The notes beneath the pieces were generated by a model. That model was given only the letters and a program-made list of their open reading frames with translations. It did not search any database and was not told where the DNA came from. 64,000 nt of DNA from Streptomyces macrolidinus (GTDB lineage Bacteria > Actinomycetota > Actinomycetes > Streptomycetales > Streptomycetaceae): contig NZ_JAMWMR010000009.1 of the NCBI RefSeq assembly GCF_023887685.1, positions 124,001 to 188,000 of the forward strand. The letters run 5' to 3'. Positions 34,935-46,226 of this stretch are shown here, in pieces. Within the stretch, counting starts at the first letter, position 1. The number at the start of each line of letters is the position of its first letter. The translations under genes and the position numbers were made by a program.

Positions 34935-35526
34935 CTAGGAGTCGTCTCCCCTCGAAGGCGCGACCGAGGGTGACCTCGTCCGCGTATTCCAGATCGCCGC
35001 CCACCGGGAGGCCGCTGGCCAGCCGGGTGACCTTGAGGCCCATGGGCTTGATCATGCGGGCGAGGTACGTGGCCGTGGCCTCGCCTTCCAGATTCGGGTC
35101 CGTGGCCAGGATCAGCTCGGTCACCGTGCCGTCGGCCAGCCGCGCGAGCAGTTCCCGGATCCGCAGGTCGTCCGGGCCCACGCCCTCGATCGGGCTGATC
35201 GCGCCGCCCAGCACGTGGTACCGGCCGCGGAACTCACGGGTGCGCTCGATCGCGACGACGTCCTTCGGCTCCTCCACCACACAGATCACCGACGGGTCGC
35301 GGCGCGCGTCACGGCAGATGCCGCACAGCTCCTCCTGCGCGACATTGCCGCAGGTCGCGCAGAAGCGGACCTTCGCCTTGACCTCGAGGAGCGCCTGGGC
35401 GAGTCGACGGACGTCGGTCGGCTCGGCCTGCAGGACGTGGAAGGCGATCCGCTGCGCGCTCTTGGGACCGACGCCGGGCAGTCGCCCCAGTTCGTCGATG
35501 AGGTCCTGAACCACGCCTTCGTACAA
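34927..35526 (-). CDS. recR: Recombination mediator RecR
   Basis: This 199-residue protein of the RecFOR pathway loads RecA at gaps. It has the N-terminal helix-hairpin-helix ([17 protein letters not shown]), a C4 zinc finger ([16 protein letters not shown]), a Toprim domain ([33 protein letters not shown]) and a C-terminal Walker-B-like part. It follows ybaB on the same strand and overlaps DUF5063. Confidence 0.97.
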   Translation of the reverse strand: MYEGVVQDLIDELGRLPGVGPKSAQRIAFHVLQAEPTDVRRLAQALLEVKAKVRFCATCGNVAQEELCGICRDARRDPSVICVVEEPKDVVAIERTREFRGRYHVLGGAISPIEGVGPDDLRIRELLARLADGTVTELILATDPNLEGEATATYLARMIKPMGLKVTRLASGLPVGGDLEYADEVTLGRAFEGRRLLDV

Positions 35527-35595
35527 CGGACTGCCTTTCGCGAAAGAGCTTCGGTACCAACGTAGCCGGGCTCGTTCCCCGGTTCGCGGGGAGGT

Positions 35596-35625
35596 GGCCC
35601 GTGCCTCCGGACAAGGGCACGGGCC
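35596..35625. terminator. Hairpin between ybaB and recR
   Basis: GGCCCGTGCC (35596-35605) pairs with GGCACGGGCC (35616-35625) over a 10-nt loop. It lies directly after the ybaB stop and before recR, without a U tract, so it may attenuate read-through rather than end transcription. Confidence 0.5.
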
Positions 35626-35632
35626 GGTGGAC

Positions 35633-35974
35633 TCAGAACGGCAGGCCGGGGATGCCGCCGCCGCCCAGGCCCTGGGCCAGCGGGCCGAGCTTCTGCTGCT
35701 GGAGCGCCTGCGCGTTGTCGTTGGCCGCCTTGACGGCCGCGACGATCAGGTCGGCGAGGGTCTCGGTGTCCTCCGGGTCCACCGCCTTGGGGTCGATCAC
35801 CAGGCCGCGCAGCTCGCCGGAGCCGGTGACCGTGGCCTTCACCAGGCCACCGCCCGCCTGGCCGTCGACCTCGGTCCGCGCCAGCTCCTCCTGGGCCTGG
35901 GCGAGGTCCTGCTGCATCTTCTGGGCCTGCTGCAGCAACTGCTGCATATTGGGCTGGCCACCACCGGGAATCAC
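35633..35974 (-). CDS. YbaB/EbfC-family nucleoid-associated protein
   Basis: The 113-residue protein has a GTG start, [20 protein letters not shown], and the coiled-coil [15 protein letters not shown], then [20 protein letters not shown] and a Gln/Gly-rich end. It forms DNA-binding dimers. The ybaB-recR order is standard in bacteria and here also precedes DUF5063. Confidence 0.94.
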   Translation of the reverse strand: MIPGGGQPNMQQLLQQAQKMQQDLAQAQEELARTEVDGQAGGGLVKATVTGSGELRGLVIDPKAVDPEDTETLADLIVAAVKAANDNAQALQQQKLGPLAQGLGGGGIPGLPF

Positions 35975-36310
35975 GATGAAGCTCCTGGTTTCGAACGGTA
36001 CGACTGTCAGGGTTTCGCACGGCTGTCAGGGCGGAGTGTGCCGCCTGGCACGAGCCTACGTGGTCACCGGAACGCGCGCTGCGGTAGTCCGTCCGGACTT
36101 GCCCCGCCCCCGCCACGGCACTCTTTCGAGTGAGTTTGAGAGCGGCCTCATACCTGCCCAAGCCCCACTTCCGGGCGGAAATGCGGTGAAACCGGGAGCC
36201 TCACCACGCGGTGGAAGGTAGGAAGGATGCGGCGCTTCAGCACCATGCGTCACCAGGAACGCGCGGAGCGTGCGTCGCGGAACGTTGGAGCCGTACGTAG
36301 GGAGTGCCGG

Positions 36311-37051
36311 GTGAGTCAGCCGGAGATGCAGCCCGAGGGGCCGCCCCGGAGGGGGCGGGGCGATGGTGCGGCGGGGCTGCGGCCGGGCGACCTCCTGGGG
36401 CGGCCGTTCCCGCAGGGCGACTGGGGGGAGCCCGCGCCGCGCCTGGACGAGCTGTACCGATGGGTGGAGGACCGGGCGCTGGAGACGGTCACCTGGTATC
36501 TCGCGGACCGGGTGGCGAAGCGGCGGTGGGCGCTGCTGCTGCGCGGGGGCGCCGCGCTCGGCGCGGTCTGCGGGGCCGCGCTGCCGCTGCTCGATCTGAG
36601 CGGGGTGATGACCGGCGTCGCGCCCTGGGCGTATCTGTCGCTGCTGCTCGGGGTGGCGTGCGTGGCCGCGGACCGGTTCTTCGGGGTGACGTCCGGCTGG
36701 ATGCGGGACGTGGCGACCGCGCAGGCGGTGCAACGGCGGCTCCAGGCGCTCCAGTTCGACTGGGCGGCGGAGAGCGTGCGCGAGGTGCTCGGACCGGCGG
36801 AGGGGACCGCGGGAGAGGCGGCGGAGCGCTGCCTCGTGGTGCTGCGGCGGTTCTCGGAGGACATGGTGGAGCTGGTACGGGCGGAGACCGCGGACTGGAT
36901 GACGGAGTTCCGGACGGGGTCGGCACCGCTGAGCATCCAGAGCGCGGGGGCGTCCGCGCCCCGGCCGGAGGGCACGGCGCCCGGCCGGTTCGTCCCGCCG
37001 ACAGGGGCCCGCCCGAACATGCCGCGACAGCGGCCCCCGGAAGCGCGCTGA
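36311..37051 (+). CDS. SLATT-domain membrane protein
   Basis: The 246-residue protein matches SLATT proteins: ELYRWVEDRALETVTWYL, two helices (WALLLRGGAALGAVCGAALP and YLSLLLGVACVAADRFFGV), then VQRRLQALQFDWAAE. SLATT domains are predicted to be pore-forming effectors linked to nucleotide-signal systems, though here it stands alone. GTG 36311 has AGGGAG upstream; the open frame to 36227 is less likely. Confidence 0.72.
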   Translation: MSQPEMQPEGPPRRGRGDGAAGLRPGDLLGRPFPQGDWGEPAPRLDELYRWVEDRALETVTWYLADRVAKRRWALLLRGGAALGAVCGAALPLLDLSGVMTGVAPWAYLSLLLGVACVAADRFFGVTSGWMRDVATAQAVQRRLQALQFDWAAESVREVLGPAEGTAGEAAERCLVVLRRFSEDMVELVRAETADWMTEFRTGSAPLSIQSAGASAPRPEGTAPGRFVPPTGARPNMPRQRPPEAR

Positions 37052-37072
37052 GGGTTGCCCTGCCGTCCCGGG

Positions 37073-39085
<2,013 letters not shown>

Positions 39086-39155
39086 CGCCGCGTCACCTTC
39101 CCCCCTGTGTGGGCGACAGCCAGAGGATAGTGCTGCCCGCGGACCGTGCCCTCCG

Positions 39156-39201
39156 TGGACCACGCTGTCCGTCGTAGGTGGACCGTGCTGTCCGTCGTAG
39201 A
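39156..39201 (+). repeat. 23-nt direct repeat upstream of the aminotransferase
   Basis: tggaccacgctgtccgtcgt plus 3 nt, then tggaccgtgctgtccgtcgt plus 3 nt, directly in tandem, in the 335-bp region between the kinase and the aminotransferase. Confidence 0.8.
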
Positions 39202-39251
39202 AGGAGTCGGTCGGGGCGGCGCCCGCGGTTCCGTGACGGCCCGCCACTCCC

Positions 39252-39339
39252 CCGTCCGTGTCCGTCGACTGCCCCGTCCGTGGCTGTCGACTGCCCTGTC
39301 CGTGTCCGTCGACTGCCCCGTCCGCGGCTGTCGGCACGC
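39252..39339 (+). repeat. 22-nt tandem repeat, four copies, upstream of the aminotransferase
   Basis: Alternating variants of ccgtccgtgtccgtcgactg plus 2 nt. Copies 1 and 3 share tgtccgtcgactgcc, and copies 2 and 4 share the ggctgtcg variant, so the ancestral duplication was a 44-mer. It is part of a region with no gene. Confidence 0.85.
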
Positions 39340-39420
39340 GACAACCTGTCGCGGAAACCCATCGTCCGCAGACAGGACGCCCATGTCACGTCCTCGGCCG
39401 GCCCACCTACCCTCGGGCCC

Positions 39421-40779
39421 ATGACGCCTCAGACCGATCCCCAGGCCGGCGCCGCCGTCAAGGCCGCGGACCGTGCGCATGTCTTCCACTCCTGGTCAGC
39501 TCAGGACCTCATCGACCCGCTCGCCGTCGCCGGGGCGGAAGGGTCGTACTTCTGGGACTACGACGGCAACCGCTACCTCGACTTCGCCAGCGGGCTCGTC
39601 TACACCAACATCGGCTACCAGCACCCGAAGGTCGTCGCCGCGCTCCAGGAACAGGCCGGCAAGCTGGCCACGTTCGCGCCCGCCTTCGCCATCGAGGCCC
39701 GGTCGGAGGCGGCCCGGCTGATCGCCGAGCGCACCCCCGGCGACCTCGACAAGATCTTCTTCACCAACGGCGGCGCCGACGCGGTCGAGCACGCCGTGCG
39801 CATGGCCCGGCTGCACACCGGCCGCTCCAAGGTGCTCTCCGCATACCGCTCGTACCACGGCGGCACCCAGCAGGCCGTGAACATCACCGGGGACCCGCGC
39901 CGTTGGCCCTCCGACAGCGGCACGGCGGGCGTCGTCCACTTCTGGGCGCCGTACCTGTACCGCTCGCGCTTCTACGCCGAGACCGAGCAGCAGGAGTGCG
40001 AGCGGGCGCTGGAGCACCTGGAGACGACCATCGCCTTCGAGGGGCCGGGCACCATCGCCGCGCTGATCCTGGAGACGATTCCGGGCACCGCCGGGATCAT
40101 GGTCCCGCCGCGCGGCTACCTCGCGGGCGTGCGCGACCTGTGCGACAAGTACGGGATCGTCTTCGTCCTCGACGAGGTGATGGCCGGGTTCGGCCGTACC
40201 GGCGAGTGGTTCGCGGCGGACCTCTTCGAGGTGACCCCCGACCTGATGACCTTCGCCAAGGGCGTGAACTCCGGCTATGTGCCGCTCGGCGGCGTCGCCA
40301 TCTCCGGGAAGATCGCGGAGACCTTCGCCAAGCGGCCCTACCCGGGCGGTCTGACCTACTCCGGGCACCCCCTGGCCTGCGCCGCGGCCGTCGCCACGAT
40401 CAACGTGATGGCCGAGGAGGGCGTCGTCGCGAACGCCGCCGTCGTCGGCGCACAGGTCATCGAGCCGGGCCTGCGCGAACTGGCCGCACGGCACGCCTCG
40501 GTGGGCGAGGTGCGCGGCGTCGGCATGTTCTGGGCCCTGGAGTTGGTGAAGAACCGCGAGACGCGCGAGCCGCTCGTGCCCTACAACGCGGCCGGTGAGG
40601 CCAACGCGCCGATGGCCGCCTTCGCCGCCACCGCGAAGGCGAACGGCTTGTGGCCCTTCGTCAACATGAACCGTACGCACGTCGTTCCGCCCTGCACCAT
40701 CACCGAGGCGGAGGCCAAGGAAGGCCTCGCCGCCCTGGACGCGGCGCTGTCGGTGGCCGACAAGTACGCGGAGCAGTGA
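39421..40779 (+). CDS. Class III PLP-dependent aminotransferase
   Basis: The 452-residue fold-type I enzyme has DYDGNRYLDFASGLVYTNIG, FFTNGGADAVEHAVRMAR, the PLP-phosphate region SYHGGTQQAVN, ETIPGTAGIMVPPRGYL, LDEVMAGFGRTGEWFA, and the Schiff-base Lys in LMTFAKGVNSGYVPLGG. It belongs with omega-amino-acid:pyruvate aminotransferases; the donor (GABA, beta-alanine, taurine-like) is not resolved. It is followed by a GntR gene 97 nt downstream, which may regulate it. Confidence 0.92.
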   Translation: MTPQTDPQAGAAVKAADRAHVFHSWSAQDLIDPLAVAGAEGSYFWDYDGNRYLDFASGLVYTNIGYQHPKVVAALQEQAGKLATFAPAFAIEARSEAARLIAERTPGDLDKIFFTNGGADAVEHAVRMARLHTGRSKVLSAYRSYHGGTQQAVNITGDPRRWPSDSGTAGVVHFWAPYLYRSRFYAETEQQECERALEHLETTIAFEGPGTIAALILETIPGTAGIMVPPRGYLAGVRDLCDKYGIVFVLDEVMAGFGRTGEWFAADLFEVTPDLMTFAKGVNSGYVPLGGVAISGKIAETFAKRPYPGGLTYSGHPLACAAAVATINVMAEEGVVANAAVVGAQVIEPGLRELAARHASVGEVRGVGMFWALELVKNRETREPLVPYNAAGEANAPMAAFAATAKANGLWPFVNMNRTHVVPPCTITEAEAKEGLAALDAALSVADKYAEQ

Positions 40780-40875
40780 ACGGCGGTCCCCCGACCCCCC
40801 AGCGCGTAAGGTGACGTGCTCCGAGCATCACGACAGGAACACGTATTCGTACGCGGATGGGGGACCCAGACCACC

Positions 40876-41562
40876 ATGGCCGGCATTGGCGCCGTTACCC
40901 GAAGCACCCTGCGGCAGCAGATCGCGGACGCGCTGCGCGACGAGGTGCTGGCCGGCCGGCTCCAACCGGGCCAGGAGTTCACGGTGAAGGAGATAGCCGA
41001 GCAGTACGGCGTCTCCGCCACCCCCGTCCGCGAGGCCCTGGTCGACCTGTCGGCGCAGGGCCTGCTGGACGCCGTGCAGCACCGCGGCTTCGAGGTCCAC
41101 GCCTACTCGCTGAGCGACTACCGTGCCATGATCGAGGCCCGCGGTCTCATCACCGACGGCCTCTTCCGCCGCCTCATCGACGCCGAGGGCAAGGCCGTCG
41201 GCGAGGCCCCCCGGCACAGCCTCGCGCTCGGCCCGATACGCCGCCGCGGCGAGGAGGCCGCCCGCGCCGCGACCGCCGGTGATCTGAACATCCTCATCGG
41301 CTACGACCTGCGCTTCTGGCGCGAGGTGAGCGCCCTGGTCGGCAACCCCTACCTCGCCGACTTCCTGCATCGGTTGCGGGTGCGGTCCTGGGTGTGCGCG
41401 GTCCAGCATCTACGCGGGTCGACCGGCCTCGGGGACCGGCTGTGGTCCGGACACCCCCGCCTCGTGGACGCCCTCGTGCACCACGACCCTGTCGCGGCGC
41501 ACGCCGTGGTCACGGACTACCACGCGCACTCCCTCGGACTGCTCGGGCAACCGGCCGAATGA
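40876..41562 (+). CDS. GntR/FadR-subfamily transcriptional regulator
   Basis: The 228-residue protein has a wHTH (LRQQIADALRDEVLAGRLQP, YGVSATPVREALVDLSAQGL) and an FCD-type helical effector domain (LIDAEGKAV ... LRFWREVSALVGNPYLADFL ... HHDPVAAHAVVTDYHAHSLG). The ATG at 40876 is preferred because the frame upstream reads noncoding. Its position suggests control of the adjacent aminotransferase, inferred only. Confidence 0.88.
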   Translation: MAGIGAVTRSTLRQQIADALRDEVLAGRLQPGQEFTVKEIAEQYGVSATPVREALVDLSAQGLLDAVQHRGFEVHAYSLSDYRAMIEARGLITDGLFRRLIDAEGKAVGEAPRHSLALGPIRRRGEEAARAATAGDLNILIGYDLRFWREVSALVGNPYLADFLHRLRVRSWVCAVQHLRGSTGLGDRLWSGHPRLVDALVHHDPVAAHAVVTDYHAHSLGLLGQPAE

Positions 41563-41671
41563 GCGCCCCGGCGACGGAGTCGGCCCGCTGTGGGTAGGAG
41601 ACCTGGCACAGCCGCGGCTCTCACGCCGACTACGCTGCCTGCACCACACCGATAAACCGAGGAGCTTACCG

Positions 41672-42322
41672 TTGGCCTGTGACCTGTGGCTGGTCCCGCT
41701 TGTCGACGTGTTGTGCCACACCCCCGACAACCCGTTCGCCGAGGAACTCGCCCTCTACGACCGGGCGCTGGTGGAGGTCGGACTGCCTCCGGTGCCGATC
41801 TACCAGTACATGCCGGGACTGAACGGCGAGGTGGCACCGGTCGCGGGCTTCGACTACGAGGCGCTGCACTTCCTGCGCCGCGCCTATCTCCTCCAGCTCT
41901 CCGGCCTCGCCGTCACCCCGGTCGACCAACTGGGCGGCGACTACGAGCAGTTGCTGGAGATGTTCGAGGCGACGGCCCAGCAGTCGCATCTGGTGTGGCA
42001 CTACGACCACGCGGGCGCGTATCTCCCGATCGACTTCGCCCATCCGCTCTCCAACGACGAACTCCTGGAGTCCGGCGGCCCGTTGGGATCCAGCCAGGCG
42101 CTGCTGCGGGAGCTGGAGTTCGTGGCCCCGGCGATCGGCATCGACCCGGCCAACCCACCCGCCGCACCCGAACCCCCGCTCGCCCCCACGGAGTTGGAGG
42201 AACCGGCCGCCACAACTCTCTACGACCCGAGCCCCTTCGCCCGCGAACGGCACGTCTGGCTGGGCCTCCACGCGGCGGCGACACGCAGCCTGGCGCAGGG
42301 CTCGATGATCGTCTTCGGCTGA
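41672..42322 (+). CDS. Hypothetical protein conserved in Streptomyces
   Basis: The 216-residue protein has a TTG start with GAGGAG 8 nt upstream and begins MACDLWLVPLVDVLCHTPDN. It continues FAEELALYDRALVEVGLPP, HFLRRAYLLQL and a mid-protein YDHAGAYLPIDFAHPL. It is acidic and soluble, with no motif I can assign. I believe it is a conserved streptomycete protein but cannot give a function. Confidence 0.65.
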   Translation: MACDLWLVPLVDVLCHTPDNPFAEELALYDRALVEVGLPPVPIYQYMPGLNGEVAPVAGFDYEALHFLRRAYLLQLSGLAVTPVDQLGGDYEQLLEMFEATAQQSHLVWHYDHAGAYLPIDFAHPLSNDELLESGGPLGSSQALLRELEFVAPAIGIDPANPPAAPEPPLAPTELEEPAATTLYDPSPFARERHVWLGLHAAATRSLAQGSMIVFG

Positions 42323-42344
42323 ACTCACCGGGCGCCCGCCCGGA

Positions 42345-43082
42345 CTACGAAGTCGACTTCACCGTCAGGTCGCCGTTCGTCGTCGACAGGTCGAGGTGGT
42401 ACTTGCCCGCCGGGTCGTTGTCGAAGGCCACGTTCCTGTCGCCGTGGGAGGTGTCCGCCGAGATCCGGTACTCGGCGGGCGGGGCCGTGACCGTGAGGCT
42501 GCCGTTGGACGTGCGGGCCTTGATGTTCTCCGGGACGGCCGTCCGGATCGTCACCCGGCCGTTCGACGTCTGTGTGTCGATGTCGCCGCCCTTGCCGCCC
42601 TTGACGCTGACGCCGCCGTTGGACGTGCGCAGCCTCACGGGGCCCGTCGCGTCGGTCACCGCGATCTCGCCGTTGCTCGTGTGCACGTCGACCGCGCCGG
42701 TGCCGGTCAGCGTGAGGCCCCCGTCGGAGGTGCCTCCCGTCACCGGAAGACCGGCGGGCACCTTGACGGTGTAGTCGATCCCGCAGTCCTTGCCGCAGCC
42801 GGAGAGCGTCAGGACGCCGTCGTCGACGTGGAAGGACGTGCCGCTCGGCTTGTCACCGCGGTAGTCGACCTTGCGATGCACGGAGATCGTGGAGACGTCG
42901 GCCGAAGCGTCCACCTTCACACCTCCGTGCTCGTTGTCGAGCCGGATCGAGGTGACCTTCCGGGACACCTCGGCGTCGTCCTCGAAGGTCTTCTGACCGA
43001 TGGCCGAGCACGCGGACAGCCCGCCGACCGTGAGTGCGGCCAGAGTCACCGCTGTAAGGACGCGCGTGTGCAAGCGACGCAT
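42345..43082 (-). CDS. DUF4097-type lipoprotein
   Basis: The 245-residue protein has a lipobox (TVGGLSACSA) after a basic/hydrophobic signal peptide. The mature part is a beta-helix-like series of TSNGEIAV, TSNGGVSV, TSNGRVTI and TSNGSLTV repeats, typical of DUF4097. It is extracytoplasmic and membrane-attached; its role is unknown. It is convergent with the preceding gene and lies downstream of purA behind a strong terminator. Confidence 0.88.
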   Translation of the reverse strand: MRRLHTRVLTAVTLAALTVGGLSACSAIGQKTFEDDAEVSRKVTSIRLDNEHGGVKVDASADVSTISVHRKVDYRGDKPSGTSFHVDDGVLTLSGCGKDCGIDYTVKVPAGLPVTGGTSDGGLTLTGTGAVDVHTSNGEIAVTDATGPVRLRTSNGGVSVKGGKGGDIDTQTSNGRVTIRTAVPENIKARTSNGSLTVTAPPAEYRISADTSHGDRNVAFDNDPAGKYHLDLSTTNGDLTVKSTS

Positions 43083-43170
43083 GAAAGTCCCCCCGTACGG
43101 ACCGAGTTGAGTCGTCGGTCGATCGTCGGGATCCTACCGAGCCGTGCTCGTGCCACCGCCGGAGAAGCCG

Positions 43171-43204
43171 CGACGGCCGGTGCAGCGGACCGCACCGGCC
43201 GTCG
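43171..43204 (-). terminator. 13-bp terminator hairpin of purA
   Basis: CGACGGCCGGTGC (43171-43183) pairs perfectly with GCACCGGCCGTCG (43192-43204) over an 8-nt loop, 28 nt past the purA stop. No U tract. Confidence 0.75.
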
Positions 43205-43231
43205 TGTCGAAGCTCCCCGTGGAGCGACCCG

Positions 43232-44515
43232 TCAGAGGAACGAGTTGATCTCGATCGTCTCGTCCCGGCCCGGACCCACGCCGATCGCGGAGATCGGGGC
43301 GCCGGACATCTCCTCCAGGGCCTTGACGTAGGCCTGGGCGTTCTTCGGGAGGTCGGAGAACGTCTTGGCCTTCGTGATGTCCTCCTGCCAGCCGGGCAGG
43401 TACTCGTAGACGGGCTTCGCGTGGTGGAAGTCGGTCTGGGAGTAGGGCAGTTCCTCGACCCGGCGGCCGTCGATCTCGTAGGCGACACAGACCGGGATCT
43501 GCTCCCAGCCCGTGAGCACGTCGAGCTTGGTCAGGAAGAAGTCGGTGAGACCGTTCACGCGGGTCGCGTACCGGGCGATCACCGCGTCGAACCAGCCGCA
43601 GCGGCGGTCCCGGCCGGTGGTGACACCGCGCTCGCCGCCGATGGTGCGCAGCGCCTCGCCGTCCTTGTCGAGCAGCTCGGTCGGGAAGGGACCCGAGCCG
43701 ACGCGCGTGGTGTACGCCTTCAGGATGCCGATGACGCGGCTGATCTTCGTCGGGCCGACGCCCGCACCCGTGCAGGCGCCGCCCGCCGTCGGGTTGGACG
43801 ACGTCACGAACGGATACGTGCCGTGGTCGATGTCCAGCAGCGTGCCCTGGCCGCCCTCGAAGAGGACCACCTTGTCGTCGTCGAGCGCCTGGTTGAGGAC
43901 CAGGACCGTGTCGGCGACGTACGGCTTGATCTGCTCCGCGTAGCCCAGCAGCTCCTCGACCACCTGGCCGACCGCGATGGCGCGCCGGTTGTAGAGCTTG
44001 GTGAGGAGCTGGTTCTTGACGTCGAGGGCCGCCTCCACCTTCTGGGTGAGGATGGACTCGTCGTAGAGGTCCTGCACACGGATACCGACGCGGTTGATCT
44101 TGTCCGCGTAGGTCGGGCCGATGCCGCGCCCCGTCGTACCGATCTTGCGCTTTCCGAGGAAGCGTTCCGTCACCTTGTCGACGGTGACGTTGTACGACGT
44201 GATGATGTGCGCGTTTCCGCTGATCAGGAGCTTGGACGTGTCGACGCCACGCTCGTTCAGACCGCTCAGCTCGGAGAGCAGGACCGACGGGTCGACGACA
44301 ACGCCGTTGCCGATGACGGGCGTACAACCGGGCGACAGAATGCCGGAAGGGAGGAGGTGGAGCGCATACTTCTGGTCACCTACGACCACCGTGTGGCCGG
44401 CGTTGTTGCCGCCCTGGTAGCGCACCACATAGTCCACTGACCCACCGAGCAGGTCGGTGGCCTTTCCCTTGCCTTCGTCACCCCACTGAGCACCGAGCAG
44501 CACAAGTGCGGGCAC
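43232..44515 (-). CDS. purA: Adenylosuccinate synthetase
   Basis: The 427-residue GTP-dependent enzyme joins IMP and aspartate in AMP synthesis. Signature [19 protein letters not shown] (GTP loop), [30 protein letters not shown] and the IMP loop are present. The GTG start at 44515 gives the standard ~428 residues. It is monocistronic between two hairpins. Confidence 0.98.
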   Translation of the reverse strand: MPALVLLGAQWGDEGKGKATDLLGGSVDYVVRYQGGNNAGHTVVVGDQKYALHLLPSGILSPGCTPVIGNGVVVDPSVLLSELSGLNERGVDTSKLLISGNAHIITSYNVTVDKVTERFLGKRKIGTTGRGIGPTYADKINRVGIRVQDLYDESILTQKVEAALDVKNQLLTKLYNRRAIAVGQVVEELLGYAEQIKPYVADTVLVLNQALDDDKVVLFEGGQGTLLDIDHGTYPFVTSSNPTAGGACTGAGVGPTKISRVIGILKAYTTRVGSGPFPTELLDKDGEALRTIGGERGVTTGRDRRCGWFDAVIARYATRVNGLTDFFLTKLDVLTGWEQIPVCVAYEIDGRRVEELPYSQTDFHHAKPVYEYLPGWQEDITKAKTFSDLPKNAQAYVKALEEMSGAPISAIGVGPGRDETIEINSFL

Positions 44516-44640
44516 GCGCGTACACCCCTTCCGGGCGGGGCATGTCCAGGGTCAGGGGGCGTACGCGGAGGGTCCACCGCCGCGTGCACCGCGACCGTCG
44601 TTGGCCGCAACCGTCGGACCGGATGCCCCGGAATAGACGA

Positions 44641-44668
44641 AGCCCCTGGCGCAATAGCGCAAGGGGCT
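44641..44668. terminator. Hairpin between divergent purA and DGK-like genes
   Basis: AGCCCCTGGCGC (44641-44652) pairs with GCGCAAGGGGCT (44657-44668) with one mismatch over AATA. It lies between divergent starts, so it may act in the 5' leader of the DGK-like gene or purA rather than terminate a gene. Confidence 0.45.
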
Positions 44669-44710
44669 CTTGCACAAAGATGCTACCCGAGGAAGCGAGG
44701 CAGGACCGAG

Positions 44711-45571
44711 GTGGCGACTTCCGACCAGCTTCTCGTGGTCATCGACCCGGTCGCCCGTCGCAGTGACGGTGAGGCGGTACGAATCGCGAAAGACGTGCTC
44801 AGCGGGGGTGCGACGACCAAGGTGTGCCTGCCGGACAGTCCGGAGGAATTCGCCCGCGCGCTGGCGCGCAGGGGGTCCAGGCGGCCGGTGGTCGTGGGCG
44901 ACGACGGTGCGCTGCTGCGCGCGGTGGGCGTGCTGCACCGCAGGCGGGAGCTGGCCACGACGGGCCTGTCCCTGGTGCCGGTCGGGACGGGCCTGTCGCT
45001 GGCGCGGTCGCTGGGGGTGCCGACGGGGGCGGTGGCGGCGGCGCGGGCCGTGCTGGACGGGGTGGAGCGACGCCTCGACCTGCTGGTGGACGACAGCGAC
45101 GGGGTGGTCCTCGGGGGCCTGCGGATCCCGTCCGCACCGGGCGTCGCCGCCGGGCCCGGTGCCGTGCCGACGGCCCGGGACGCCGCGCCCGTACGGCCGT
45201 GGCTGCGGATGCGTACGTCCCTCGTACGCACGCTGACACCGCGCCCGCCCCGAAGCACGGCCTCTCCCGGGCCGTCGCGGCTGCGGGTCGAGGTCGACGG
45301 GGTGATGCTGATCGACCTGGACCAGCCGCTGGAGGGCGTGACCGTGACACCGGGAGGTCCGGGCCTGGCCGAGGTCGAGGTCCGCCCGACTCCGGTGGGG
45401 ACGCCGCTGCGGATGAGTGGCCGCAGGGTGACGGTGTCGGGAACGGACTTCCGCTACCGAGCGGACGCGGCGGTCGCGGGACCGGTACGGACACGGACGT
45501 GGGTGGTGAGAGAGGCGGCGTGGGGGCTCACCCTGCCTGCCGCCGGGTTTGCGGGGGCCGAGGGGGTCTGA
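44711..45571 (+). CDS. Diacylglycerol kinase-like protein with a degenerate catalytic loop
   Basis: The 286-residue protein has the two-domain layout of YegS/DgkB lipid kinases: QLLVVIDPVARRSDGEAV, VVVGDDGALLRAVGVL, LVPVGTGLSLARSLGVP and a C-terminal beta-sandwich (LRVEVDGVMLIDLDQPLEGV ... RMSGRRVTVSG). The usual GGDGT loop is GDDGA, and the N of the GTXNDFA loop reads GTGLSLA, both catalytic positions. It may have lost kinase activity or bind rather than phosphorylate. The start is GTG. Confidence 0.7.
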   Translation: MATSDQLLVVIDPVARRSDGEAVRIAKDVLSGGATTKVCLPDSPEEFARALARRGSRRPVVVGDDGALLRAVGVLHRRRELATTGLSLVPVGTGLSLARSLGVPTGAVAAARAVLDGVERRLDLLVDDSDGVVLGGLRIPSAPGVAAGPGAVPTARDAAPVRPWLRMRTSLVRTLTPRPPRSTASPGPSRLRVEVDGVMLIDLDQPLEGVTVTPGGPGLAEVEVRPTPVGTPLRMSGRRVTVSGTDFRYRADAAVAGPVRTRTWVVREAAWGLTLPAAGFAGAEGV

Positions 45572-45620
45572 GACCTTGCGGGGCCTGGTGCCGGGGCACT
45601 GCGGCCCCTGGCCCGGGGTG

Positions 45621-46118
45621 TCAGTCCTGGCCGAAGAGTTCCTCGCGGTGGGCTCGCCAGCGTTCCATGACCTGTGCCAGCTCGCCCTCCATGAACTCGA
45701 AGAAGGCGACCGTCTCCGCCATGCGCTGCCCCGCCGGGGTCTCCGCCCCGAGGCTGTCGACGCCCTCGCGCAGCGCGTGTTCCCAGCGCTTGAGCACCGC
45801 GTCGCGGCTGGTGAGCGCCTCGTACCACTGGTCGCTGTGCACCCGGTAGCGCTCGCGCCGCGAGCCGGGCTCGCGCTCACGCCGGACCATGTGCTGCTGA
45901 GCCAGATAGCGCACCGCACCGGAGACGGCGGCCGGGCTGACCTGGAGCAGCTCCCCCAGCTCGGCGGAGGTCATCGCGCCGGAGTCGGAGGACAGCAGCG
46001 CCGCGAAGACCCGCGACGGCATCCGCGCCATCCCGGCCTCGACGAGCTGCGCCGCGAAGCCCTCCACGAAGGACGACACCGCCTTCGGGTCCCGCTCCAC
46101 CGCGCTCGACTCCGCCAT
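45621..46118 (-). CDS. MarR/GbsR-type transcriptional repressor
   Basis: The 165-residue protein has FVEGFAAQLVEAGMARMPSR, a wHTH (MTSAELGELLQVSPAAVSGA, VRYLAQQHMVRREREPGSRR) with wing, and dimerising helices. It is divergent from an ABC exporter with a 108-bp shared promoter containing an inverted repeat. Such regulators repress the neighbouring efflux system and are released by its substrate. The start ATG 46118 has GGGAGG upstream. Confidence 0.87.
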   Translation of the reverse strand: MAESSAVERDPKAVSSFVEGFAAQLVEAGMARMPSRVFAALLSSDSGAMTSAELGELLQVSPAAVSGAVRYLAQQHMVRREREPGSRRERYRVHSDQWYEALTSRDAVLKRWEHALREGVDSLGAETPAGQRMAETVAFFEFMEGELAQVMERWRAHREELFGQD

Positions 46119-46176
46119 CTCTGATCCTCCCGCTCCCCGTCCGGCCGCCATGTCCCAGTGTATCCCGCTCGATTTA

Positions 46177-46215
46177 TACGCTTCCTTAACTTCACAAATT
46201 TCTGAAAGAAGCGTA
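46177..46215. promoter_or_regulatory. Inverted repeat in the marR-type / ABC divergent promoter
   Basis: TACGCTTC (46177-46184) and GAAGCGTA (46208-46215) are perfect 8-bp arms separated by 23 nt, in an AT-rich stretch upstream of the ABC gene. Candidate operator for the MarR-type repressor. Confidence 0.5.
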
Positions 46216-46226
46216 CGTTCTGAACC

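Noticed and set aside
36052..36226. Signal recognition particle RNA upstream of the SLATT gene
   Set aside because: A GGAAG-type loop is visible on the minus strand, but the conserved SRP domain IV and flanking pairing cannot be made.
39252..39339. Tandem 22-nt units looked at as a possible CRISPR array
   Set aside because: Units are contiguous with no spacers and no cas genes are in the window.
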